From positions 352,197 through 416,196 of the forward strand of contig BMUD01000001.1 of the NCBI GenBank assembly GCA_014650015.1: DNA of 64,000 bases, in the 5' to 3' direction. Made by a program: the position numbers and the translations under genes. The notes beneath the pieces are model-generated. The model was not told where the DNA came from and ran no database searches. It saw only the letters and a list, made by a program, of their open reading frames with translations. This DNA is from Streptomyces griseoloalbus. Its GTDB lineage: Bacteria; Actinomycetota; Actinomycetes; Streptomycetales; Streptomycetaceae. Shown here in pieces: positions 1 through 8,039 of this stretch; the first letter of the stretch is position 1, and each line of letters opens with the position of its first letter.

Positions 1-1137
1 CAGGGAGGCGCCGCGGGCACGCAGCAGGGCGAGTTCGGTGCGGCGCCGGTCGGCGGCGAGACCGCCCGCCATGAGCAGGACCACGGCCGCGACCGTGGCG
101 GTGCCGAAGGCGGCGACGGCGACCAGCGGGCCGATGGCGGACCGCAGTCCGGTGTACTCGGCGAACACCTCGTCGAGCGCGGTGTCCGACTCCACGGCCG
201 GGGAGGCGGCCGCACGCGCCCGCTGCAGCAGCGGGCCGGCCTCCAGGGAGGCGACGGCCGACGTCAGCCGGGGGAGGTCGTGGCCGTGCAGCGTGGAGAC
301 CTCGGGGGCCAGCATCCAGTACCGCTCGGGGCTCCCGGCCGTGCCCAGCATCGCCGGGGCCGCGTCCGGGGGCAGCAGCAGCGCGGCGACCCAGAACACG
401 CTGCGCTGCGGGTCGCCGGGGACGTTCGCCAGACTGGGGCTGCGCAGCACGGGCGTGGTCGACCAGTACGCCTCCCGGGGCGCGCGCGGCTCGACGATGC
501 CGGTGACGCGCACCGCGAGCGGGGCGCGCTCCACACCGGGCACGTGGAGGACGGAGCCCACCTCGATGTTCAGCTCGCGGGCCGTCTCGGTGCTGACGGC
601 GGCCTCGACCGCCGTGGTCGCCGCGGTGGTGTCGTGCGGGGCCTTCGGCAGCCGGCCCGCCCGCAGCCGGGCGTGGTCGGCGAGCCCGTTCTGCGCCACG
701 AGGTGGAACTGCGGGGGCAGCCCGTCCGGCCGGGCCAGCCACGGGTCCCGAACCTGCAGCCGCCGGGTGGTGCGCACGCCGTGGGCGGACTGGTCCGGGT
801 CGAGGGGGAGGGAGCGTCCGGCCGACGCGAGGATCCTGGCGTAGGGGTCGCGCACCGCGTCCTGGCGCAGTTCGGCCTCCCGCTCGCGCTGCGGCAGGGT
901 GAAGTCGGCCTGGGTGGTGTACAGCTGGACGGTGGTGCGGCCGGGTCCGGCCATCTCCAGGGCGCGGCGCAGTCCCGCGTCGCCGTACCGGTCGACCGCG
1001 AGCGGCAGCGCGGCGGCCAGGAACGCGGTCACCGCGACCAGCACCGCCAGAGCCGCCGCCGCACCGGGAGCCGACCGCAGCCGGGTACGCACCCAGGGCG
1101 CGACCACCCGCGACCGCCTCGGAGCACGGACGGTCAC
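1..1137 (-). CDS. FtsX-family ABC permease, 3' end outside window
   Basis: Membrane subunit of a MacB/FtsX-type ABC exporter; the coding sequence runs off the left edge, so only about 379 N-terminal residues are visible. The GTG at 1137 is chosen because GGAGG lies 8 nt upstream (1146-1150). The protein has a short basic cytoplasmic N-terminus, a first membrane helix (AALAVLVAVTAFLAAALPLA), a long extracytoplasmic domain, and near the window edge a second helix (VAAFGTATVAAVVLLMAGGL) followed by RRRTELALLRARGAS, the typical start of the FtsX core domain. It lies downstream of another FtsX-like permease on the same strand, so the two are probably co-transcribed; the partner ATPase is not in the window and could lie beyond the left edge. 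The substrate is unknown. The family is clear, the function is not. Confidence 0.8.
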   Translation of the reverse strand, partial: MTVRAPRRSRVVAPWVRTRLRSAPGAAAALAVLVAVTAFLAAALPLAVDRYGDAGLRRALEMAGPGRTTVQLYTTQADFTLPQREREAELRQDAVRDPYARILASAGRSLPLDPDQSAHGVRTTRRLQVRDPWLARPDGLPPQFHLVAQNGLADHARLRAGRLPKAPHDTTAATTAVEAAVSTETARELNIEVGSVLHVPGVERAPLAVRVTGIVEPRAPREAYWSTTPVLRSPSLANVPGDPQRSVFWVAALLLPPDAAPAMLGTAGSPERYWMLAPEVSTLHGHDLPRLTSAVASLEAGPLLQRARAAASPAVESDTALDEVFAEYTGLRSAIGPLVAVAAFGTATVAAVVLLMAGGLAADRRRTELALLRARGASL

Positions 1138-1138
1138 G

Positions 1139-1348
1139 TCACTCACCTCCCCGATCCGCGGCGCCATGACCGGGTCCGTTCCGCGCGGTGCCGGTACGGG
1201 CGTGCGGTGCGGTGCCGGTACGGGCGGGGAGGGCGGCGGCCTGGAACGCGGTCACCGCGGCGGGCGGCGCGACGCCGTCGCGGCGGCGGGTCCGTGGCCC
1301 GGGGGCGTTCGCCGGGGGCCTCGGGGCCGGGACCGTCACGTCACTCAC
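1139..1348 (-). pseudogene. Decayed duplicate of the downstream permease gene start
   Basis: A 69-codon frame begins with GTGAGTGACGTGAC after GGGGAGG, exactly the context that precedes the true permease start at 1137. Its sequence shares VTV-APR at the N-terminus and, later, AVTAFQAAALPA, matching AVTAFLAAALPLA of the real gene; between and after these the reading is degenerate (PHARTGTARNGPGHG) and has no membrane helix. It ends in TGA one base before the GTG of the intact gene. The most economical reading is a partial tandem duplication of the gene-gene junction followed by decay. It might still be translated as a leader that couples the two permeases. Confidence 0.5.
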
Positions 1349-4300
1349 CTCCCCGTTCCCGCAGCGACGTCACCGGGTCGGCCCGGCGCAGGGCCAGTAC
1401 CGCGGTGATCAGCAACGGTGCCGCGGACACGGCGGCCAGCAGGGCGGCCACCCGGGCGGGGGGCAGTTCCACCAGGACCTCGGGCACCGGGCGGGTGGCC
1501 TCCGCGGTCAGCATGATCAGGGGGATCACCGACCGGGCCAGCACCGCGCCGAGCAGGACGCCCACCGCCAGCGCCAGACCGACCAGCACCCCGTGCTCGA
1601 CCAGCACCACCCGGGCCAGCCGGCGCCGCGAGGCGCCCAGCGCGCGCAGCACCGCGAACTCGGCGGACCGCTCCCGCAGCGACCCCGCCGCGCTCACCGC
1701 GAACCCGACCGCCGTCAGGGCCGCCGCCGCGAGGGCCGCCGCACCGAACGCCGCCCCGGGACCGGCGCCGAACGGGTCGTCGCGCAACTCCTCGGCGATC
1801 TCGTCCCGCACCACCACCCGGGACGGGTCGATGTCGGGCCGGTCGCGCAGCGCCTCGGCCACCGGCGCCGACGCCCCCGCGTCGGTGGCGAGCCACCACT
1901 CGTTCGGCGGCGCACTCTCGCCCCGGCCTGCCTGGAGCACCCGGTTGACGGACCGCAGATCGACCAGCAGGGCACCGCCGTCGTCCTTTCCGCCGGTCGG
2001 CGTGGACGGCAGTTCGCGCACCGCCCGCACGATCCGCAGCGGCACGGTGGACCCGCCGATCCGCACGTCCAGCCGCTGCCCGGGACGGGCGCCCGTGAAG
2101 GCGAGGTAGCGGTCCGTGGCCAGGGCCGGGACCTCGGACATCGCCGGCTGCGGGACCTGGAGGCCGATCGTCAGCGGCGAGGCCCGCCAGGACATGTCCC
2201 GCGGGAGGTAACCGGTGCCGTAGGAGATGGTCGTCGGGTCGCCGGGGACCACGCGGGGCCGGGTCGGGCTGGTGCCGCCGCCGGGGGAGGACACCGCGCC
2301 ACTGGCCACGGCGGACAGCTTCCACTCGGCCGGCAGCGGCAGCTCCCGGTCCCGGCCGCCGGAGTCCGTGGCGGTCAGCGCCGCCAGGGTGAGGCGGTGC
2401 CGCTCGGCCTTGTCGACCGGCTGGGTCAGGTCCAGCTGGAGCCCGGTCAGTGTCAGCGCGCCCATCGGTGCCTCGGCGCTCGTGTCGAGGTCGAGGGTGA
2501 GGCCGTGGGGCCTCCCGTCGGTACGGAGCCCGCCGAGGTCGAGCGTGTACGGGGTGCCGTAGGAATCCTGGACGGTGGCACGGACATCGACCGTGCTCGC
2601 CGTGTCCGCGCCCCGCAACCGGGCCGTCAGCGCCAGTCGCGCGGTGCCCGCCGGTACGCGGACGCCCGCCGCGCTGCCCTTGGGCGACAGCCCGGACATC
2701 ATGGTGCGCGGCGGCACCGGCGCCAGGTCGGAACGCGTCAGCATCGTCTCCGCCGCGTGCGCGGTGTCCAGCGCGAGCACGGTGGCCGTCCGCCCGCCCG
2801 ACAGCGGCACGGTCGTACGGACGGCGGGAGCGGCACGGCGCACGCCGGGCACCGCCGCGTACGCCTGAGTACGGCCGAATCCGTCCTCCCCGGCCGCCAG
2901 GACCCGCACCGGCGCACCCGCCCGGAAGTCCGCCTGGTCGTCCTGCGAACGCTCCCACGAGGAGCCCTGGCCGATCGCCAGCATGCCCAGCGCCACCGCG
3001 AGCACCAGCAGCAGGACCGGTCCCGCCCCGCGCATCGGGCGGCGGCTGAACTGCCAGCCGGCCAGCGCCCCCGGCAGCCCGCGGCTGGCCGCCGCCCGGC
3101 GCTCCGCCAGCCGCGCCACCGGCGGCAGCAGCCGCAGCGTCAGCACCGTACCGGCGAGCAGCGCCAGCGCCGGGGCGACGACGAGCAGCGGATCGACACC
3201 GAGGTCGTCCCCGACGACGCCGGAGGGCCGCCCGCTCAGCTGCCAGTACGCGACACCGGCCACCGCCAGCAGCCCCACGTCCGCACCCGCGCGCACCACA
3301 CCGGGCAGCGGCCGGGCCCGGCCGACGGTGAAGGACGAGGTCAGCGCCGGGACCGTGACGGCCAGCGCACAGCCCAGCGCCACCCCGGCCGCCACCAGCC
3401 ACACCGCGCCGCGTCCGGCGACCGCACCGACGGAGGCGTCCAGATCCAGACCGATCCGGGCCAGCGCGCCCTGCCCGGCCAGCAGCCGGGTGAGCGGTCC
3501 CGCAAGGAACGGGGCGCAGGCCGCCGCGGGCACGGCCAGCAGCAGGGCCTCCAGGGCGGCGAGCCGGGCCACCTGGACGCGGGAGCCACCGCGGGCCCGC
3601 AACAGCCGGGTCTCGCCCGCGCGTTCGGCGCTCAGCAGCCGGGCCACCAGCAGCAGGGCGCAGCCGGCGAGCAGGGTGAGCTGAAGGGCGATGACCAGCA
3701 GCGTCGAGCGGGAGACGAGCAGGGAGCGTTCGACCCGGTCCAGCACGGCGGGCAGCTCACTCGTGGCGCTCGCCGCGCCGCCCAGCGCCTTCTCATCGGG
3801 CAGGGCGGCGGTGCTCCGGCGCACCGCCTCGCGCAGCGCGTCGATCCGCCCGGTGCCGATCGTCGAGAAGTCGGCCGACGCCAGCCACCCCGACGCGCCC
3901 GCGCTGACCCGGTCGCGGGTGAACACGACCGGGTCGGCGAGCAGCGGCCCGTACGTCGTGAAGTGGACCTCGACGATCCCGCGGCCGTTCAGGTCGTCCA
4001 GCTGCCAGTAGGGCGCGGCGGTGTCCACGGGCCGGTACAGGCCGGTGATCCGCACCGTCGCGGGCGGCCCGTCGAGCCGGTTGTCCAGGGCGAGCCGCGC
4101 GCCCGGCCGCACGCCCAGGACACGGGCGGCGGCCTCGGGCAGGGCGGCCTCGAGCGTCGTCCCGCCCGCCGCCCGGGGCATCCGGCCCTCGGTGATCCGC
4201 ACCTGGGTCGCGTCCAGCGCCGCGAAGTGCGTGAGGTCGGGTTCGTCCGTCTCCGCGCGCCGGTCGGGCGGGCGCAGGGAGCGGGGCAGGGCGTACGGGC

Positions 4301-4616
4301 CGGAGCGGGTGAGGGTGCGCAGCGTCACCGGCAGCCCGTCGAACGCCTTCCGGGCTCCTTCGCGTACGGCTGCGTCGGCGGCGGCGCGACGGTCCGCGGG
4401 GACCTCGGCCTTCACAGCGAGCGTGGTGCCGGCGGCGTCGCGGGGATCGGCCAGGGCATGCCGCAGGGCCGCGTCGCCGATCGTCGTGGAATAGGCGGTG
4501 AGGGTCGCCAGGACCGCCGTGGTCAGCAGGACCGTGAGCAGGGCGGCGGCGAGCAGGGGCCGGTGCGCCCGGGCACGGGCGAGCACGAATCTCGCAGACC
4601 CCCCTGCGGCAGCCAC
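1341..4616 (-). CDS. Large FtsX-like ABC transporter permease (1091 aa)
   Basis: Inner-membrane component of a MacB/LolCE-like exporter with the duplicated FtsX architecture. The first helix is at about residues 19-41 (PLLAAALLTVLLTTAVLATL), followed by an extracytoplasmic domain, then a first FtsX core around residues 300-470 with helices such as TLLVIALQLTLLAGCALLLV, a second extracytoplasmic domain, and a C-terminal FtsX core with ALRALGASRRRLARVVLVEHGVL, the conserved cytoplasmic loop before the last helices. GTG at 4616 follows a G-rich stretch. The stop overlaps the start context of the next small frame, so the downstream permease is probably in the same operon. No ATPase is adjacent in view. 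Substrate unknown; lipoprotein, peptide or antibiotic export are all possible. Confidence 0.85.
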   Translation of the reverse strand: MAAAGGSARFVLARARAHRPLLAAALLTVLLTTAVLATLTAYSTTIGDAALRHALADPRDAAGTTLAVKAEVPADRRAAADAAVREGARKAFDGLPVTLRTLTRSGPYALPRSLRPPDRRAETDEPDLTHFAALDATQVRITEGRMPRAAGGTTLEAALPEAAARVLGVRPGARLALDNRLDGPPATVRITGLYRPVDTAAPYWQLDDLNGRGIVEVHFTTYGPLLADPVVFTRDRVSAGASGWLASADFSTIGTGRIDALREAVRRSTAALPDEKALGGAASATSELPAVLDRVERSLLVSRSTLLVIALQLTLLAGCALLLVARLLSAERAGETRLLRARGGSRVQVARLAALEALLLAVPAAACAPFLAGPLTRLLAGQGALARIGLDLDASVGAVAGRGAVWLVAAGVALGCALAVTVPALTSSFTVGRARPLPGVVRAGADVGLLAVAGVAYWQLSGRPSGVVGDDLGVDPLLVVAPALALLAGTVLTLRLLPPVARLAERRAAASRGLPGALAGWQFSRRPMRGAGPVLLLVLAVALGMLAIGQGSSWERSQDDQADFRAGAPVRVLAAGEDGFGRTQAYAAVPGVRRAAPAVRTTVPLSGGRTATVLALDTAHAAETMLTRSDLAPVPPRTMMSGLSPKGSAAGVRVPAGTARLALTARLRGADTASTVDVRATVQDSYGTPYTLDLGGLRTDGRPHGLTLDLDTSAEAPMGALTLTGLQLDLTQPVDKAERHRLTLAALTATDSGGRDRELPLPAEWKLSAVASGAVSSPGGGTSPTRPRVVPGDPTTISYGTGYLPRDMSWRASPLTIGLQVPQPAMSEVPALATDRYLAFTGARPGQRLDVRIGGSTVPLRIVRAVRELPSTPTGGKDDGGALLVDLRSVNRVLQAGRGESAPPNEWWLATDAGASAPVAEALRDRPDIDPSRVVVRDEIAEELRDDPFGAGPGAAFGAAALAAAALTAVGFAVSAAGSLRERSAEFAVLRALGASRRRLARVVLVEHGVLVGLALAVGVLLGAVLARSVIPLIMLTAEATRPVPEVLVELPPARVAALLAAVSAAPLLITAVLALRRADPVTSLRERGGE

Positions 4617-5102
4617 TCAACCCCCCGTGGTTGTCGGACCTCCGGGTGATGCTGTCAGAGGCGATGGGCCACGGGTAAGCGCCTTGAGTACGGGCTTGAC
4701 CGGATTGTGATCGGAATGCGGCGCCGCCTCACCGGAATGCGAGCGGAATCCTGACGTCCGGGCCGTCGGGCCGTCGAGGAAAATCCGAACGGACATCGGC
4801 GGTGGCGGAGCGATCTCGATCCCGGGTCGGTGGCGTGCCCGTCGTGCGTGGTCAGCGGGCTCTGCGTTCCTGGTCATGCCCGTTCAACACCGGTCAGCTG
4901 AGCAAGAGGCCCGCTTCGCCACGGCCCTCATCCGGGGAGGAGAGGGCGGTCGGACGAGACGAGATCGGTCTTCGGGCCGATCAGGACGCCGTCGCCCAGG
5001 TGGATGCCGCCCTGGTCCGGGAAGGTGCAGCCCTGGAATCGACACACCGGGCAAGGGCTGTCCGGGCGCGTGTTTCGGGGGGTCGATCAGCCAGGGAGTC
5101 GA
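4617..5102. other. Gene-poor gap between permease and haemoglobin genes
   Basis: About 490 bases lie between the start of the permease gene (read leftward) and the stop of the haemoglobin gene. The permease promoter should be in 4617-4850 but no convincing -10/-35 pair was found. The right part holds the acetyltransferase relic described separately. Short frames on both strands here look non-coding. Confidence 0.6.
4928..5050 (-). pseudogene. Relic of hexapeptide-repeat (maltose/galactoside-type) acetyltransferase
   Basis: Reading the minus strand from about 5050 to the TGA at 4928 gives FPDQGGIHLGDGVLIGPKTD, which resembles the left-handed beta-helix segment (FQDQGGI-IGDG-LIG) of maltose O-acetyltransferase-like proteins. 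No start, no upstream domain and no C-terminal part are present, and the frame stops shortly after the motif. This is therefore a fragment of a deleted gene, not a working enzyme. The match is short, so confidence is limited. Confidence 0.4.
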
Positions 5103-5516
5103 TCAGTCCGCGGAGTTGATCATCGAGGCGGCCGCGTACGTCAGGTACTTCCACAGCGTCTGCTCGTGCTCCTCGGACAGGCCGAGCTCGTCGACCGCGT
5201 CCCGCATGTGCTTCAGCCAGGCGTCGTGCGCCGCCCGGTCGACCTTGAACGGGACGTGCCGCATCCGCAGCCGGGGATGGCCGCGGTTGTCGCTGTAGGT
5301 GGTCGGACCGCCCCAGTACTGCATGAGGAAGAGCACGAGCCGCTCCTCGGCCGGGCCCAGGTCCTCCTCCGGATACATGGGCCGCAGCAGCGGATCCCCG
5401 GCCACTCCCTCGTAGAAACGGTGGACCAGCCGGCGGAAGGTCTCCTCCCCGCCGACCTGCTCGTAGAAGGTCTGCTCCTGAAGCGTGCCGCGCCGAATCT
5501 CTGTCACGCCGTCCAT
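5103..5516 (-). CDS. glbO: Group II truncated haemoglobin (trHbO)
   Basis: Small haem protein of 137 residues, normal for the 2-on-2 globin family. It binds O2/NO and is implicated in NO or oxygen chemistry in the cytoplasm. Visible hallmarks are B10 Tyr (HRFYEGV, Tyr35), MYPE (Tyr48) in the CD region, proximal F8 His in RMRHVPF (His87) and the G8 Trp in AWLKHM (Trp100), which together point to group II (O-type). The ATG at 5516 begins MDGVTEIRRG; the globin fold starts by residue 18 (FYEQVGGEETF). It stands divergently to the methyltransferase gene at 5573 with a 56-base gap that must hold both promoters. Nothing in the sequence suggests unusual regulation. Confidence 0.93.
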   Translation of the reverse strand: MDGVTEIRRGTLQEQTFYEQVGGEETFRRLVHRFYEGVAGDPLLRPMYPEEDLGPAEERLVLFLMQYWGGPTTYSDNRGHPRLRMRHVPFKVDRAAHDAWLKHMRDAVDELGLSEEHEQTLWKYLTYAAASMINSAD

Positions 5517-5572
5517 GGTCTCAGACGGCGGGACATAGGACTCAAGGCCTAGGACCGCCCTACTGTGGAGCC

Positions 5573-6556
5573 ATGGACGGGCAGGACCGTGTCGACGGTG
5601 ACGGCCTCGCTGTCTCGGCGCGGGCCGCGCTCGTGCGCGAGATCACCGCGCGCGGGGCGTTCGACGCCGACCCGGTGTGGCGGGAGGCGTTCGCCGCCGT
5701 GCCCCGTCATCTGTTCGTGCCGTCCTACTACGTGGGTGCCGTCGGCGGCTACGAACGCCGGTGGGCCGAGGACCCCGACCCCGGGGCGCGCGAGCGGTGG
5801 CTGCGCGGCGCGTACGAGGACACCCCGCTGGCGATCCGGCTGCGCGACGGCGAACTGCTCTCCTCCAGCAGCCAGCCCTCCCTGATGGCGCTGATGCTGG
5901 TCGGCCTGGACGTCCTAGACGGGCAGCGGGTCCTGGAGATCGGCACCGGCAGCGGCTACAACGCCGCCCTGCTCGCCCACCGGCTCGGCGACGACGACCT
6001 GGTCACCACGGTCGACCTGGATCCGGAGCTCACCGAGCCGGCCCGCCGGCACCTCGACGCCGCCGGGTACCACCCGGCCGTCGTCACCGGCGACGGCGCG
6101 CGTGGGGTGCCCGCACGCGCCCCCTTCGACCGGATCGTCGCGACCTGCGCCCTGCCGTCCGTCCCGCGCGCCTGGCTCGCCCAGTGCCGCCCGGGTGCGC
6201 GGATCGTCGCCCCCTTCGCCACCGGCCTGGTCGCGCTCACGGTGCGCGACGCCGGGCACGCCGAGGGGCGCTTCCTGCACACGCCCGCCTACTTCGTGCC
6301 GCTGCGCGGCGCGGGCCGGTCGTGGCGGGAGCAGCCCGACCTGGGAGGGCTGCCGGCCACGGCCCGGGGAAGCGAACTCTTGCGGTTCCTGCTGGCGCTG
6401 ACCGCCGGCAGCCTCGACCCGCGGGAGGCGTACGACCTGTGGGAGCGCGAGGGCAGGCCGCGGCGCGAACGCTACGGCCTCACGGCCGGCGGCGAGGGCG
6501 ACCGGGCCTGGCTGGACGACCCCCAGGGGCCGTACGTCTGGCCGGTGCCCTCATGA
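5573..6556 (+). CDS. PCMT-like SAM-dependent methyltransferase
   Basis: A 327-residue protein with a Rossmann methyltransferase fold of the protein-L-isoaspartate O-methyltransferase type. The SAM-binding motif I is VLEIGTGSGYNAALLAH (residues 120-136), motif post-I is TTVDLDPEL (146-153), and SSSQPSLMALML (98-109) occupies the place of the family's ISQP-x-M segment. FDRIVATCALPSVP is the motif II region. It is about 110 residues longer than housekeeping PCMT, with the extra sequence at both ends, as in the stand-alone actinobacterial PCMT-like group, so the substrate may be a damaged aspartate in proteins or something else. The ATG at 5573 is preceded by a GGAG at about 5564. It is divergent from the haemoglobin gene and convergent with the FHA gene. 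Confidence 0.8.
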   Translation: MDGQDRVDGDGLAVSARAALVREITARGAFDADPVWREAFAAVPRHLFVPSYYVGAVGGYERRWAEDPDPGARERWLRGAYEDTPLAIRLRDGELLSSSSQPSLMALMLVGLDVLDGQRVLEIGTGSGYNAALLAHRLGDDDLVTTVDLDPELTEPARRHLDAAGYHPAVVTGDGARGVPARAPFDRIVATCALPSVPRAWLAQCRPGARIVAPFATGLVALTVRDAGHAEGRFLHTPAYFVPLRGAGRSWREQPDLGGLPATARGSELLRFLLALTAGSLDPREAYDLWEREGRPRRERYGLTAGGEGDRAWLDDPQGPYVWPVPS

Positions 6557-6562
6557 CGCCCT

Positions 6563-6575
6563 CCCGCTGAGCGGG
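6563..6575. terminator. Short hairpin between convergent genes
   Basis: CCCGC-tga-GCGGG lies in the 21-base gap between the methyltransferase stop and the FHA gene stop. It is small, but it is the only structure available to end both transcripts here. Confidence 0.35.
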
Positions 6576-6577
6576 CC

Positions 6578-7957
6578 TCAGCCCCGGCGGATGGTGATCG
6601 TCGTCCAGGCGCCGACGTGGACCCGGTCACCGTCCTGGAGCGGGATCGGGACGAACGGCTGGATCGGCTCGTCCGAGCCGTTGACCGTCGTGCCGTTCGT
6701 CGAGTTCTGGTCGACGACCGCCCAGGTGCCGTCCGGCTGCTGGACCAGCACCGCGTGCTGGTGCGAGACGCCCGGGTCCTCCGGCGGCGTCGACAGATCG
6801 ATGTCGGGGGTGTCGCCGGTGGAGTGGCGGCGGCGGCCGATGGTGATCTGGTTGCCGGTGAGCGTGCGCTGCTGCTCGGGCGAGTACGCGGGCAGGTTCA
6901 GGCCCGCGGCCTCGGGGCCGGAGCGCTGCATCATCGCCATGAAGTACTCGCGGTCCGGACCGATGGTCGCGGTCCAGGTCGCCGGGCCCTGCTGGTGACG
7001 GGGCTGCTGGGGGAAGCCGCCGGGCGCGCCGGGTGCGGGCGGCGCCTGGGTCCCGCCGGGCTGCGGATAGCCGTAACCGCCGTGCTGACCGGGGCCGTTC
7101 GGATGGCCGGGGCCGCCATGGCCGCCGGGACCGCCGTGGCCTCCCGGACCGCCGTGGCCGCCGGGACCGCCGTTCGGCGGGGAGATCACCCAGTCGTCCT
7201 CACCGCCACCGAAGGCCGGGCCGCTCGGCTGCGGGCGGCCGGTCTCCTGCGGGAACCCGTGCGGGGCGGGCGGGGCCTGCGGTCCGGACGGTCCGGGCCG
7301 GAACGCCTGCGGAGCACCGGGGCCGTTGGGGCCACCGGGGCCACCGGGGCCACCGGGGCCGTTGGGACCGCCGTGCCCACCCGGTCCGCCGGGTCCCCCA
7401 TGTCCGCCCGGTCCCCCGTGACCGCCCGGGCCGGGCGGCGGCGGTACCGGTCGTGACGGGTCGCCGCCGAAGCCGGGCGGGCCCGGCGGGATCGGCTCGG
7501 CGGGCCGGTTCACCTGCGAGGGACGCGAGCCCTGGTAGTCGTAGGAGTCACCGCCGCCGCCGTACGACGGGCCGGGCGGCTGCTGGAAGGGCCCGCCGGG
7601 GCCGCCGGGACCGGGGCCCGGGCCGGGGGCCGGTGGACGCGGGGCCGCCGGGGTGTACGAGGTCGCCGTGTTCGTCAGGAAGTTCCACCGGCACTCCTCG
7701 CAGAACGGCGCACCGCCCTCACGCGGCGTACGGCACTGCGGGCACAGCTCCGGCCGGCCGCCGGGGCCACCGAAACCGCCGGGGCCTCCCGGGCCGCCGG
7801 GACCACCGGCGGGGCCGCCGGGCGGCGGGAATCCGTAGCCGCCGCCCGGCGGGGGCGGTGGGGGAGGAGGTGGGGGCACGGCACCCGCCATGCGGTGACC
7901 GCACACCTCGCACCAGTCGTCGGAACCCGACTGGTGTCCGTTCGGGCAGGTCGGCAT
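6578..7957 (-). CDS. FHA-domain protein with two N-terminal zinc ribbons
   Basis: A 459-residue cytoplasmic phosphothreonine-binding protein, last gene of the kinase operon. The ATG at 7957 (MPTCPNGHQ) is chosen over an in-frame start 17 codons earlier because the first zinc ribbon begins there and a GGAGAGGGGG lies upstream. Order: zinc ribbon CPNGH...CEVCG (residues 4-20); a proline run; second ribbon CPQCRTP...CEECRW; a roughly 230-residue low-complexity linker rich in Gly, Pro and His; FHA domain at about 370-459 with the canonical residues ITIGRRR, GVSHQHA and NSTNGTTVNG. FHA proteins read phosphothreonine, so this is the natural reader of the neighbouring PknG-type kinase. Unlike GarA/OdhI it has no TT phosphorylation motif at the N-terminus; the ribbon replaces it. 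The linker could be misassembled because of its repeats. Confidence 0.9.
   Translation of the reverse strand: MPTCPNGHQSGSDDWCEVCGHRMAGAVPPPPPPPPPPGGGYGFPPPGGPAGGPGGPGGPGGFGGPGGRPELCPQCRTPREGGAPFCEECRWNFLTNTATSYTPAAPRPPAPGPGPGPGGPGGPFQQPPGPSYGGGGDSYDYQGSRPSQVNRPAEPIPPGPPGFGGDPSRPVPPPPGPGGHGGPGGHGGPGGPGGHGGPNGPGGPGGPGGPNGPGAPQAFRPGPSGPQAPPAPHGFPQETGRPQPSGPAFGGGEDDWVISPPNGGPGGHGGPGGHGGPGGHGGPGHPNGPGQHGGYGYPQPGGTQAPPAPGAPGGFPQQPRHQQGPATWTATIGPDREYFMAMMQRSGPEAAGLNLPAYSPEQQRTLTGNQITIGRRRHSTGDTPDIDLSTPPEDPGVSHQHAVLVQQPDGTWAVVDQNSTNGTTVNGSDEPIQPFVPIPLQDGDRVHVGAWTTITIRRG
7085..7435 (-). repeat. Gly-Gly-Pro/His-rich tandem codon repeats in the FHA linker
   Basis: Two blocks encode runs of GGHGGPGG and GGPGGPNGPG (about 7110-7165 and 7325-7430). 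The unit is 9-12 bases, collagen-like in the protein. Such tracts vary in length by slippage between strains. Confidence 0.65.
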
Positions 7958-8039
7958 GTCGGCGCTTCCCCCTCTCCTGTCCGGCCGTCTCCGGCCGGGA
8001 TTCTCCAACCCCGAGGGGCCGGGCTCGTTTACTTCCGGA

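Noticed and set aside
1188-4649. Very long plus-strand open frame opposite the FtsX permease
   Set aside because: Arg/Gly/Pro-rich translation without domains; an antisense artefact of high GC content. The same applies to long frames opposite the PknG operon and the RHS gene.
5573-6556. RiPP-modifying methyltransferase of a lanthipeptide cluster
   Set aside because: No precursor, dehydratase or cyclase gene around it.
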